DNA of 64,000 bases from Pleodorina starrii (GCA_030267565.1 BRXU01000047.1:614460-678459), one strand, 5' to 3'. Positions 8,956 through 20,140 are shown, numbered from the stretch's first letter. Notes: generated by a model from the letters alone, not told the origin. Program-made: numbers and translations.

Positions 8956-11046
8956 ATGCCGCTCCCGCGCAAAAGACCCGTAGCTGCTCCCGGGCAGATG
9001 GCGCCCAATGTAGACCGAGGAGCCGGCCCAGGAAGAGCACCCGCATTTCCAAATGCCGCGATGCCTATGGAAGGGGTGACTGGCCCCGGCCCACGAGTAG
9101 CGCCGGCGCCCGTACCCGACCGGGGCATCCACCAAGGTGTTACGCCGCCCGAACGAGTAGCGGCGGGTTTCCGGCCTAGTGGTGACCGCCCCATCGACGC
9201 TCTGCCAACGCCAGGAACTTCCGATGTACGGTATCGGCGCCGTACGAATGATGTCGGCGCACGCACAGATCCTATACCTGCGGACCCACAAGAAGAAGAA
9301 AGAAGGATCGCGGAAGACATTGTCAGCAAAGTGAATAAATACGCTGTGACACTGGGTACTTCTTTACGGTGCAACCCGGTGAGCATCTATACCAAAGTCG
9401 GCAGCCGGGTCCTAGGCATTGCCAGGCAACACGCCAATGCAGCGATGGGGCCACAAGTGGGAGGACAAGCAGCTACCCGGTTGGCGGAGCCTGACCGAGG
9501 ACAACCAGGAGCTATGCACGCCGCGCCCGCTAGGCCAATGCCCCCGGTAGGACGATTGGAGAGCCCCGCGCCTATGTGGCAAGTCTGCAAGGCAACGGTG
9601 TTTCTCGCGGATGCGATGGGGAGGGTAGTGCCTGTACCCGCGGTCATCGATTCAGGAGCCTCACATAGTGTCATAACCCGGAATACACTGCGCAAGCTGG
9701 ATCTTCTAGATCAAGTAGAGGAGACGGAGGTCACGTTCTTGAATGCGGACGGCAATCGCGGAAAGGCTGCCGGCCGAGTACGGGACTTCCTGGTGTCTAC
9801 GGGGGATATGCAGATGCTGATCGATCCTTTTGTTAGTAACGCGGTCAATTACCAAGTACTGCTGGGCACCGACTTCCTATATCCAATCAAAGCCAGCATT
9901 TGCTACAATAAGAGCTGCCTGGAGTACACCAACGACAGGAACCAACGATCCTACATCAACATCCACTTTCTGCGCGGGAGTCCCACAATGACAACCGCTA
10001 ATGACGAAATAGGACAAAATACAGCCGAAGCCTACCTGACGGATGGAGAAACTCCAGAACGAGAGGAAGGCACGGAGGAGGTGGAGGACGCCCCACGAGA
10101 GGAACCTGCACCCCAGAGCACGGTGGCAATAGCGGAGGCCCCTCTCGAGGGACCCGGCCCCGCTGCGGACATGCCACGGTACTTGTCGGTACTCGAAAGA
10201 GAAATGTTGCGAGTAGCGCGGGAGGAAATCGAGGCCACGGTGGATCGGCTCGTGCAGCGACTACTAGCCGACGCAAACGCAGGACTACCCAGCAGCACCG
10301 ACAGCGGGGAATGGAACGCTGAGACCTGGAGCCAGGAAACCGAGGGAGGAGGCAGCGCCGACACGCTTATATTTCCCTGGCAAGACGATGAAGAGGAAAT
10401 GGTCCCGTTAGATTTTGACCCATCGATCGACGGGTTGCCAGGGGAGGAAGAACCCATAGAAGTTTTCTCGGCGCCTGCGGCAGCAGTGCGACAGGGCCCA
10501 GAGAATGGGCTACCTACGCCAATACAGGCTGACTTGCTCATCCCAAGACTCCTGGCTGAAGGGCAGGCAGTAGCGGCGACGCCCCCCACGTCAGGGGCCA
10601 AGTACGACGGCCTGATACCGCCTGCCCCTGCCCCGGATGGCCTAGATCACAGCGGTCACCTAGAGGAGGCTCAGTTCAGAGGCATGGTGGCGAGAGCGCT
10701 GCGCAGCATTAAGACCCCGGCCCCGGAAATCCGAGACCTACTGGCTAGCAAGGCCAACCCTGACCTGCTGGAGGAAGAACGTCAACGATTAACCCAATGC
10801 ATGCCTGGAGCGCAATTTCGACATGTTCGCGTTAACCAATCGGGAACTGGGCTTTACCACGTGGGCATCAATGAAGGTCGATACCGGGGACCACCCGCCC
10901 ATATGGCAAAACCCTTACCGGCTCTCAAAAGCGGAGAAGACGGCCGTAGACGCGGAGATGCAGCAGATGCTACAAGATGGAGTAATAGAGCTTTCCAACA
11001 GCCCCTGGGTCTCGCCCGTGGTGGTGGTTCCCAAGAAGAACGGTGA
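8956..11046 (+). pseudogene. Gypsy-1 gag end and aspartic protease
   Basis: The 696-codon frame begins with a proline-rich segment without a recognisable capsid domain or zinc knuckle, so most of gag may be missing. A retropepsin-like region follows: VPAVIDSGASHSVI with catalytic Asp232, a downstream NYQVLLGTDFLY motif, then an acidic spacer. The last part (from about residue 555) matches the start of the Gypsy-2 RT frame. Near 10796 the sequence ATGCATGC replaces ATTGC of Gypsy-2. This 4-bp tandem gain throws the true RT into another frame and leaves about 75 meaningless residues at the end. The protease would release the pol proteins in particles. Confidence 0.75.
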
Positions 11047-13042
11047 ACTGCGGCCCTGCGTGGACATGCGTAAGGTCAATGACGTAACAAAAGATATCCG
11101 ATTTCCCCTTGGACATATACAAGACATTCTAGACAGTGTCGCGCCATCCGGGGGAGAGACTCGCTACTACTCCAGCCTTGACCTCAAATCAGGCTACTGG
11201 CAAGTACCGATGGCGGACGAGGCTTCCAAGGAACGCACGGCGTTTGCCACTCCAACCGCGCAATACCAATACGTGCGGATGCCTATGGGACTGAAAGGGG
11301 CGGCTGCTGTATTTGCGACGCTCATGCACAAGGTCTTAGGCCCGGTTCTGCAAGATCCCATGCCTACGGAGATGGTACCCACCGGGGCGCTGCTGCGGGA
11401 ACGTTGCGCAGTAGTCTACCTGGATGATATTTTGATCTTCAGCCGTACTCTGGAGGACCACGTCCGGCACCTTCAGTGGGTTTTTGATTTGTTACGCATG
11501 GCAGGACTTAAAGTGGCGGCAAAGAAGTGCGCTTTCGGACAGCGGAAAGTAGTATTTCTCGGTCACCTCCTCGACGGGGAACGGGGCACCATAGGGCCCA
11601 ATCCTTCGGGAGTAACCAAGATCGCAGCAATGCCGTCACCTACCAACATACACGAAGTTCGCGCCTGGCTAGGGGCAGTCGGATACTACCGAGAGATGAT
11701 TCCGGGCTTCGGTCTCATCGCCAGACCATTATACGCATTACTAAAACAAGACACAGACTGGCACTGGGGACCGCGAGAGGAAGAGGCCTTTCAGGAGCTA
11801 CGCAGCAGCCTACTTCGAGACCCTGTCCTCCGAGCTCCCGACTTTAATCGCCAGTTTTTAGTTCAAGTGGATTGGTGCCAAACAGCGGTCGCTGCCTGCC
11901 TCGCCCAAAAAGACGAGGAGGGGCACGAGTACGCTGTGCAGTTTGCGAGTAAAGCGATGAACGGATCGCAGCTCAACTACAGCAGTACGGATGGGGAAGC
12001 CTACGCAGCGCTATGGGCCATTAAACATTTCCACCCATACATATACGGTACTCATTTTACACTAATAACAGATTCCATGGCGGTTCGATACCTGCGGTCA
12101 GCCAGCGTCAAAGACATTCACGGCAAGCTAGCACGGTGTGCCCTCAAACTACAAGCCTATGACTTCGAAGTAGTCCACAAGGCCGGGCGTAAAAACAGCA
12201 ACGTAGACGGGCTAAGCAGGTTGGGCCACCTAATACCAGGCACTTTGGAGGACCCCGACAAGGACGCGGCTATCAACCTAGTAGAAGTTGCTGTCCTAGC
12301 GTGCAACATAGCCGCGGTCGCCGCTGAAGTGGAAACTTGCATGGTGGACGGAACACCCAACGTTCCGCAGCAGACCAACCCGACGGACGTGGGCCCGGAC
12401 GGAGGTCGCCTACCCAGGGGCTCTGGTTCGGCGGACGAGGAGGCAGCCCCCGAACCGAAGAAGCGAACTCGCATATCCATTGGCATGAGTCCTGCAAGCG
12501 GAGCCAAAAGGCAACGCCTTCGGTCAGCTCTTGTGTCTGATGGCTCGGAGGAAGAACAGGCAGGCCCCAAGAAAAAGTGCACACACATGCCCAACACCAA
12601 GTTACTAGATTATGCAGAACCACCAGAATCCGGACCCTCAGGATCGGATCCAGATCCCAACACTGTCTGCGCCGTCTGTTTTAAAGGCCGCCCCAAGACC
12701 ACTCTACTGCTTTGCGATGAACCAGGCTGCACACTAGCCTGGCACACAGCATGCTTGGACCCCCCCCATCCACACAGTCCCAGCCGGGCCCTGGTTCTGT
12801 CCCGTACACAAGCACCCGCCCACCACACCCAAGAAGCAGCCCCCAACAGTCCCACAACCAGGACTTATGGCTGCGGGAGCAGCCATCTTCGGAGGGAGGG
12901 CACAAGTTCCAGAAACAGAGACTCAGGGTACAGGCGGCGGAGCCTCATCTATCGAAGAAGAGTCCACACCATATTCAGGAACGGAAGGGTCGGACAAGCA
13001 ATCGGAGGACAGCCGCAACAGCACAGAAGTGTTAGAGGGTAA
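10823..13042 (+). pseudogene. Gypsy-1 reverse transcriptase, RNase H and PHD finger
   Basis: The frame resumes after the 4-bp shift at MFALTNRELG. The RT has SPWVSPVVVVPKKNG, YSSLDLKSGYWQV and the catalytic YLDD at 199-202. A Ty3/Gypsy-type RNase H follows at about 340-460 (VQVDWCQTAV, STDGEAYAALWAIKHF, LITDSMAVRYL). After an acidic, lysine-rich linker comes a PHD-type finger from Cys616: C-x2-C, C-x4-C, WHxxC, and in the shifted frame WFC-x2-H. An eighth C in the run near 12760 breaks the frame before the last two ligands; Gypsy-2 has the unbroken order. Residues after about 655 are out of frame. Confidence 0.8.
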
Positions 13043-14495
13043 GAAGGTGGCGTCCGACATCTGGAAGGATTCTGCTCTTCTACAGTATCTCAAGTCAGGC
13101 CAACTGCCGTTGGACGCAAGCAAGTCTGGGGAAGACAACCTGAGAGAAATGATGAGGTTGAGGAAGAAAGCAGGAAGGTACCAGCTAGAGGATGGCAATC
13201 TGTACAAAATCAAAACAAAAGGACAAGACCGGGTACGAATCTTAAAGGAGGAAGAAAGGGCGGCCGCAGTACAAGAAGCCCACGAGATGTCACACTGGGG
13301 CGTAAACAAGACCTACGACTTCCTAAGTAAGAAGTTCTTTTGGGGAAAGATGCGCCAAGACGTTAAGGCACATATCGCGGCCTGCCCGAAGTGCGCACCT
13401 GGAAAAATGAAGCTGCTCCGCAACCAACCGCTACACTCACTCCCAACGGTACCGCTGTGGGGCCGTGTACATGTCGACCTGATGGGACCATACAAGAAGA
13501 CAAAACAAGGAAATAGTTATCTCATGGTGGCAATTGATTCGTGGGCCAAATGGCCAGAGGTAGGCCCGCTTCCAGACAAACGAGCCGGCACAACCGCGAG
13601 GTGGCTATGGCAACAATGGATCACACGTTACGGAGTACCGAATGTAATCGTCACGGATCAAGGCTGAGAATGGGAGGGCGAATTCAGCAGCCTACTAAAA
13701 GAACAAAATGTTTACCACCGTCGGACGGCAGCGTACACCCCGCAGAGTAACGGCCAGGCCGAACGTCTAGTTCGATCACTACTAACAGCGCTTCGGAAAT
13801 GTGTCAACGACAACGAAGATGATTGGGACGTGGAAGTCTACCGGATCACATACGGCCACCGAGCGACGAGACAAGACAGTACCCGGCTAAGCCCCGCTCT
13901 ATGTGTGTTCGGGCGGGAGCTGATAACAGCCGCCGAGCGCGCTACAACCCCTTGTGAAATACCTTCAGGTGGTGAAGGTGATGACGAGGCACAACCAGAG
14001 GACTACACAGCATTGGAGGAGCGCAGAACAAAATTGGAGGAGCTTGCCCTCTGCGTTGACGAAAATCTGGAGAAAGCCAAAGCAAGACAACAGCTCAACT
14101 ACGCTAAGCGCAAGGGGCTTCCCGCACCAAAAAACATACCTCAGGGCGGCTCCAAGGTAGCCGAACCCGTCAGTCAACCTCAACCCTCGCCTTCGCGAGC
14201 GAAGCCTGAGACTCTCGGCGACGAACAGCAAGGCACGGCAAAGCCAGCAGTAAACACGACGCCACAGACAACGGCAAACAATCCCAAGGGAGGTGCCCTA
14301 CAGCATTTACCTGACCTTGCAGAAAACACCAAAGTTTTCCGCTGGATACGTCGGCCCCACAAACTAGCCCCTGATCGTGAAGGTCCGTACTTCTTCAAGT
14401 ACTGGAACACCACCGGGACGCTGGCGCTGTTAGAGACGGCTGATGGGCGACCCTTCACGGTCCCAGCTCACCAGGTGTTCGTCCCACCACCGGAA
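12867..14495 (+). pseudogene. Gypsy-1 integrase, one nonsense codon
   Basis: It has an HHCC-type finger (AHEMSHWG ... CPKCAPGK) and a core with VHVDLMGPY and VTDQG. TGA at 13666-13668 stands where Gypsy-2 has CGC in GREWEG. The same frame then continues through NGQAERLVRSL, which holds the catalytic glutamate, to a C-terminal region ending about VPAHQVFVPPPEQ. X copy E follows directly and adds some 16 foreign codons to a TAA at 14547. The first ATG after the stop is 13830. Homology with Gypsy-2 also extends upstream of 12867, into the part that encodes the end of the PHD finger. Confidence 0.8.
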
Positions 14496-15687
14496 CAAGG
14501 GGTTGGTTTCGGCTTCCTTGAAGCCGGAAAAAGGGCGGGGCCCCACTAAATATGTACGGGTTAAGTTGAGTGCTAGGGCGGCGAGGGCGTGAAGTGTGAG
14601 AGTGTCGACATTCCTGCTGATAGACAGCCAGAGCGTTTTCCGGAAATGCCTGCTAGCCTGGTCGTTAGCAAGGCCTGCCGGCGCCGCGCGAAGCGCGTCA
14701 TCCCGTCGGGTGCATGAGCGCATGTGCGCATCGACCGAAATACGGCATTTCCAAAGCGAGCGGCGAGGGCGTCAACTGTGAGAGTGTCGACATTCCTGCT
14801 GATAGGCAGCCAGAGCTTTATACCTGAAATGCCCGAGGCTTCAGCAATCCGACCCATGTTTAGCATCGCGCGCCGTCTCGGCACTGTGCAACTCTTCCGG
14901 CCAGCGCATAGGCTGAAGTTACTTGACAGTAGACATGGAGTGTACCATTTACACATCACGCAGGCTGACTTGCCAATAGAAGGACAGCGGAACTGTTTGC
15001 GAGGGTTGCGACGACGTGCAGTTGCCGACGGGAGTGCACAGGCTTCGCTACTGAGGTATTCGCCGTAGAGGAGGCTTGACTCCTTTAACATTAGGACAGG
15101 GAATGTAGAAGTCCATCCCCTAGGTTGCCGACTGGACTTGTCGGGCGGCCCGCAGAAGAGCGCCGCATCGTGCGTGCATCGGCGGCTTGGCGTCCAACAA
15201 CCAGCATTTTGCCCCTCATGGTTTGCACCTTGCAACCTTTGTAATAGCAATATGCGTCAAGACGATCGGACCGGCTAGCAGAGCTGCTGTGGTGTGGTCG
15301 CGGGAAGAATGTTCGCAATGCAAACATAGTTGGTTGCTTGCCGAAACGAAGATTCATTTCACGCCGTCATGTCAGAATTCCACTTTAAGGAACGATGAAT
15401 CTTCTGGAATTAATTATAGGCCGAGAGGTGTTGGTTTGACCTCGGCCTCGGTCCATGGAGACTGCCAAAATGGTTTGTACTCGTGCGATGTTGGGTTCCA
15501 ATAATAAATTTACCGTGCAATAAAGAATGTAATCTTTTACTTATGCAGACTTTCCGTTGGCCGAAAGTCTACACTTGTCCAATTACTTCCCAGAGAGATA
15601 GATGATCCCACGTCCCACACACGGACATGGGCAATCCTACAGGGCGGGGCCCCCCTGGGCGCTTCGCGCTGGGGCCCCGCCCAAAAA
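14496..15687 (+). mobile_element. Element X copy E (complete, 1192 bp)
   Basis: It begins CAAGGGGTTGG after the A of CCGGAA and ends GGGGCCCCGCCCAAAAA. Gypsy-2 lacks it at the same place, and Gypsy-1 homology resumes after 15687, so both ends are defined by comparison. Near the 5' end are a short hairpin (GGCTTCC TT GAAGCC) and GGGCGGGGCCCC. The 3' end is a strong hairpin, GGGCGGGGCCCC ... GGGGCCCCGCCC. An internal module of about 75 bp occurs twice (from about 14577 and 14759). No target duplication and no ORF are seen. It is probably non-autonomous. Confidence 0.85.
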
Positions 15688-16133
15688 GAATTGAACCAAC
15701 AAGTTACGTAAACGCACGGGGCTACGGGAGGACAGAAATGCTGCTGTATTACTGACGTGGCAACCGAAAAACACAACGGAGGTTCGTACAACATCGACGG
15801 GAGGGTTTACGCAGGTCCACGCAGTGAGATCGAATGAGGAGGCGAACAAGTACAAGGTGGTGCCGGCCGCCTCCGAGACCCAACAAGGGATGGCTCCGTC
15901 GTCAGTCCTACCGGTAGAACAGAGGGAGAAAGTCACGGAAAACACCAGGTCGGCCAAATCAATGTCGACGACGCATGGCGGTTATCTGAGTCAGCCGCGC
16001 CGCCAATATAAAAACTAGAAGATAGGAACTAGCCAGACCAGCTGGCATAAGTGCGGCGGGCAGTTCGAGCCAGCCAAAACCCCTAATTTCCCCTCCAACA
16101 GAACAGACCCTACAAGTAATCATCTTAAAAAAA
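15688..16133 (+). other. Gypsy-1 sequence after X copy E, with a possible TATA box
   Basis: About 15730-15890 matches Gypsy-2 downstream of integrase (shared GACGTGGCAACCGAA, GGTTTACGCAGG). From about 15890 to 16310 Gypsy-1 has sequence without a counterpart in Gypsy-2. It includes CCAATATAAAAAC near 16003-16015, a TATA-like box about 120 bases before the ATG at 16134. Whether this drives an internal transcript is unknown. Confidence 0.4.
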
Positions 16134-16953
16134 ATGCTGCGCCGCTCCCCGCGCATAGCAAACTTAGCAGCAGTAGACTATAGCAGTATGGGCAATGGAT
16201 CGCCCTTGAGCCGTCGTCGCCGGGTTTCGGTACGTCGCTATCAGGCTTCTCGGCCTGGGCCCTCGGCCCTCCCGGTGTCCATGTACGCCGCCACCGCGAG
16301 CCACGCGGAGGCGCCAGCTGTGGGTGATGACAATGACAACTCGGGCCCACGCATGTACCAGGCGGACTTTATGGACGGCAACGAGGCAGACATTGACGCC
16401 GAGATAGAGTGAGTCGGATAACGGGGTGAATTCGATGGCGGGCTGCAAGGCTGAGCCGGCCGAGGTGCCAGGAGAGGCCGGGCCGCACGGAGACGGGCAG
16501 GGTGTGCCGCTTGCCGGTGATGAGGGAATAACGCTGGTGAAGCGGGCAGGCCAGCCGCTCTCGTCGCTGGAGTTCGTAGCCCTGGGCTTGGAGCTGTCGC
16601 AGCGCATTCCCCCATGGGCGGTCCAGGGTGTGCTGTTCCAGCTGTGGTTGCCGTTTTTGAGCATTTGCCGTGATGTCTTCGGCACTTTGCTGAACGAGAG
16701 CCAGCTGGAGCGTCTGCTAGTGCCAGTGTTCGAGATGGCAGGGTGGGAGGCACCCATGCAGATCCCCGGGCTCAGCGATGCTGGTTTCAACATCTGGGCC
16801 AGCAGCCACATGCACGTGGTGTTTTTCCTGGCCATCGCGATCGAGAAGGTGCTGGCCAACCCGTCCGTTCAGACGGTGGTTGCCGGGGCCCTGTACGATG
16901 TGCTGATTCACATGAGCCAGGTGTTGGGTCAGGAGCCGCCCGGGGAGGAGTAA
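16134..16953 (+). pseudogene. Gypsy-1 ORF3, extra ORF between integrase and 3' LTR
   Basis: Two frames, 16134-16412 (starting MLRRSPRIANLA) and 16426-16953, together match one continuous frame of Gypsy-2. The conserved core is in the second: RIPPWAVQGVLFQLWLPFL, CRDVFGTLL, LERLLVPVFEMAGWEAPM, then a hydrophobic HVVFFLAIAIEKVLA and a final MSQVLGQ. I recognise no domain. It sits where env-like genes lie in some LTR elements, but I see no signal peptide or clear membrane anchor. The break between the frames (TGA at 16410) is probably damage; an unannotated intron is possible. Confidence 0.6.
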
Positions 16954-17129
16954 AGCTCTTAAGTACGCGCTATGATGGGGATCAGACGTTGACCGTGGAC
17001 GGTCAAGACTCGAGAGAGGGCCGCGTTACAGCTGTGGCGGTCAAAAGTGGGGCGAGGTTGTAGGTGTACAGACATTAATCTCAACACGCAGACAAAATAT
17101 GGGCGGACGCTGGTCTCATGAGGATTGGA
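16954..17129 (+). other. Gypsy-1 3' UTR
   Basis: It matches the 3' UTR of Gypsy-2 (34906-35097) at several blocks, such as CTGACCG..GGCGGTCA and GCTACAGCTGT. It ends at GGATTGGA, where X copy C inserts. No coding potential. Confidence 0.6.
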
Positions 17130-17548
17130 CAAGGGGTGTCGGCTTCCTTGAAGCCGGAAAAAGGGCGGGGCCCCACTAAATACGTACGGGTGGAGTTGGA
17201 GGGCTGGTGGCTTTACACTCATGCTGTTGCACATTGTTAGTATGATACCTTCCTTGAGGTGTGTACACCAATTACCACCTTTCACGAGGGCCACGATCGA
17301 TACACGGTGGTTTATAAGACCTTCTTACGTCGGAGAAATTTCAGGAGTATCCGACGGAGACTTGCTAGCAGAGTCGTCAGCAAGGCCTGCCGGCGCTGCC
17401 GGCGCCGCGCGAATCGCGTCGTTCGGGGCGCATGGGCGCATCGATCGAAGTACGGCATCAATTCGGCAGCGAGCGGCGAGGGCATGAAGTGTGAGAATCT
17501 CGACATTCCTGCTGATACGTAGCCAGAGCTGTTTCCCCGAAATTCCTA
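17037..17548 (+). repeat. Block C, near-identical partner of 8427-8947
   Basis: The end of the Gypsy-1 3' UTR plus the first about 420 bases of X copy C. Unlike block B, the X sequence continues beyond 17548. So the repeat edge at 17548/8947 is not an element end but a rearrangement point in block B. Confidence 0.75.
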
Positions 17549-19637
17549 CTTGCGGAGTCGATCGTCAGCAAGGCCTGCCGGCGCCGCAGGAATCGCGCTC
17601 CGTCTCGGCACTGTGTAACTCTTCCCGCGAGCGCATTGCTTGGCTTAAGTAGCTTGACAGTAGACATGGAGTGGATTATTCGCAGATCACGCAGGCTGAC
17701 TTGCAAATAGAAGGACAGCGGAACTGTTTGCGAGGGTCGTGATCGATGACGTGCAGTTACCGACGACGAGAGTGCAGCAGAGGCCTGGCAGCAGGGTTTG
17801 CTCCTTGCAACCTTTGTAATAAAAATGTGCGTGCTTCAAGTCGGTCGGACCGGCAAGCAGAGCTGCTGTGGTGTGGTCGCGGGAAGAATGTATGTTCGCA
17901 ATGCAAACATAGTTGGTTGGTTGCCGAAACGAAGATTCTTTTCACGCCGTCATGTCAGAAATCCACTTTAAGGAACTATGAATCTTCTGGAAGTAATTAT
18001 AGGCCGAGAGGTGTTGCACTCTGGGAAAAAGTTTCCTTCGTAAATGACACCGGCTTCGTATTTCAGTTCCGGGGGGTCGAACGAAGGATCTTGGGGCTTC
18101 GTATAGGGCCATGTCCGGGCACACCCAAATAAAGTTACGAAGTTCGATCAGTGAAACCCGAACGAAGGTGGCACCAAAAACGCAACTTTCAAAATAGCTT
18201 GAGAACATACTTATAACACGATCATACTCCCTTGGTAGATAACCTGGACCTGTTTGCAAACAGTGCGCCATCGGACGTCCTTCGTATTTCGGGTAGCCTG
18301 TTTACGAGGCAACTTGGACTTTCGTTCGACCTCACCTGTATTGCCACAGCTATGTTGTTATAATGATTTGTTTTTATGATTGTGTTTGTTTTACAATATG
18401 TACACATGTCAGCATGGTCCAAAGTGTCCATTCGTTAAACTGGTTAGCCATCCATAAACGCAGCAGCGGCAATACGAAGCCTTGGCGATACGAAACCTTG
18501 TTGAGACGTCGCCCTTGACTTAATGTCCAAATACCTTATCATTTATTCATTTAGGAACTGTAACCACGCCATAGTTTTACTAAGACGTCCCCATCCTCGT
18601 GGCCCTGCACCTGCAGCAGTCATCGACCTCGTTCATTGATGGGCGGCGGCAGTGTGGCAGTTGTAGCGTGAACACTTAGGCATATGTCGATGCCGCGGTA
18701 TTGCTACGACTGCGGGGACGCGGGCACGGGCGCGGCCGCGGGCCGCGGGGAAGCCGTGCAGCCGCGGCCACCTTCTCGGCCGTGGGGAGGCCGCACAGCC
18801 GCGGCCACCTTCTCTCCTTTGAGCGGCGCCAACAGACGGCCCCAAAACAACGAACTCCGTCAGTTCTTGAATGTCCAAGAACATCCAAGAACCGCCAGTT
18901 CTTGAATGCTTTTGGCCCGGTCTTTTGGCGGCGTCGCGTCCTGGTCTGGCGGCGTCCTGGTCTGGCGGCACCGTGGGCCGCGGTCGCGGGCGGCCCGCGG
19001 CGGCCGCGGGCGTGGCCGCGACGCGCGGCGCGCGCGCGCGGGCCAGCGGGCCAGCGGGCCCGCGGCCCGCGGCCGCGGGGCGGCGGCCGCCCCCATCTGT
19101 GACACACTTCGTATATGGGAAACACCCAGGACACGCTTCTTAACAAAGCTTCGTTCGAAGCAGAAATACAAACTTCCTAATTGGGGACCTTTTTCCATAC
19201 AGCCAGATACGAACTTCGTGTTCGAGTGACAATAATAGACTTCGTTGTGACTTCGTATCCACTTCGTATCCTGTGAAATATACGAAGTGGATACGAAGTC
19301 AGGCCCAGATAATACGAAGCCTAAATACGAAGTCGGGAGGCCAAAAATACGAAGTTTTGACCCCCCCTTTTTCCCAGAGTGTTGGTTTGACCTCGGCCTC
19401 GGTCCATGGAGACTGCCAAACTGGTTTTTACTCATACGAGGTTGGGTTCCTATAATAAATTTACCGTGCAATAAAGAGTATAATCTTTTACTTCTGCAGC
19501 CTTTCCGATGGCCGAAAGTCTGCACTTGTCCAATTACTTTTACTTCCACCGTCCCACGTCCCACGGGCACACGGACATGGGCAATCCTACAGGGCGGGGC
19601 CCCCCTGGGCGCTTCGCGCTGGGGCCCCGCCCAATAA
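17130..19637 (+). mobile_element. Element X copy C, split by a CACTA element
   Basis: It starts CAAGGGGTGTCGG at 17130 and ends at GGGGCCCCGCCCAA near 19634. The final A run reads AATAAAAA instead of AAAAA, so the last base is uncertain. After removing the 1365-bp insert it is about 1.14 kb, like copy E. It sits between the Gypsy-1 3' UTR and the LTR; Gypsy-2 shows the empty site (GGATTAACATACC). Confidence 0.8.
18017..19381. mobile_element. CACTA-type (EnSpm) DNA transposon, non-autonomous, 1365 bp
   Basis: Perfect 15-bp terminal inverted repeats CACTCTGGGAAAAAG (18017-18031 and 19367-19381) are flanked by 3-bp duplications TTG (18014-18016 and 19382-19384). Uninterrupted X copies read GTGTTGGTTTGACC across the site. 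Both ends are packed with direct and inverted ACTTCGTAT-type motifs, the subterminal repeats typical of CACTA elements. The centre (about 18690-19100) is very GC-rich. No transposase frame is seen, so it needs an enzyme from elsewhere. Confidence 0.85.
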
Positions 19638-19904
19638 AAATACAAATAATATGCATGAGAACAATGAGTACAGATGGAGTTCCGATGGGTTACGTAAGCG
19701 TGAAGGTTTGAACCCGCGCTTCGATATGGATCGGTGCAGACGTCACGCATGAGGCTATTGAACGATGTCCGACAAATTGATATTTGGTACCTAGCACATA
19801 ATCCAGACGATGGCAGCCAGTTGGGATCACAAGGGGTGGAGTCGAGAGAAATTGACGATGACAACAAAATACATTGTTGAGCAGCTTCGCGTAGCTACTT
19901 CGAG

Positions 19905-20140
19905 TAGCAATCGAGTGCACGTTCGCGCAGTTGCCGTAGTAGGTTGTACCAGGCCTGAGCGCACATTCGTACAGTTGCCGTAGTAGGTTGTACCAGGCCT
20001 GATGAGTGCACGTTCGCGCAGTTGCCGTAGTAGGTTGTATCAGGCCTAAGTGCACATTCGCACAGTTGCCGTAGTAGGTTGTGCCAGGCCTGAGTGCACG
20101 TTCATGCACTTGCCGTAGTAGGTTTCGCCGGGCCAAATGC
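19905..20140 (+). repeat. Five tandem units of about 44 bp in the LTR (U3)
   Basis: Units anchor on TTGCCGTAGTAGGTT at about 19931, 19975, 20022, 20066 and 20110, with linkers such as GTACCAGGCCTGAGTGCA. They lie just upstream of the TATA box, where LTR enhancers sit. The other LTR has five units with the same core but a different linker. Confidence 0.85.

Noticed and set aside
14573..15250. A 225-codon minus-strand frame within element X copy E, with relatives in other X copies
   Set aside because: It runs through non-coding element X and is broken differently in every copy; no conserved protein pattern beyond DNA identity.
16426..16953. Calling ORF3 an envelope gene
   Set aside because: No signal peptide, cleavage site or clear transmembrane anchor; only its position fits.
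8427..17548. Blocks B and C as the LTRs of Gypsy-1
   Set aside because: They lack TG...CA ends and a target duplication, contain the 5' end of element X, and the X sequence continues past the edge of block C. A better LTR is at 19656-20818.
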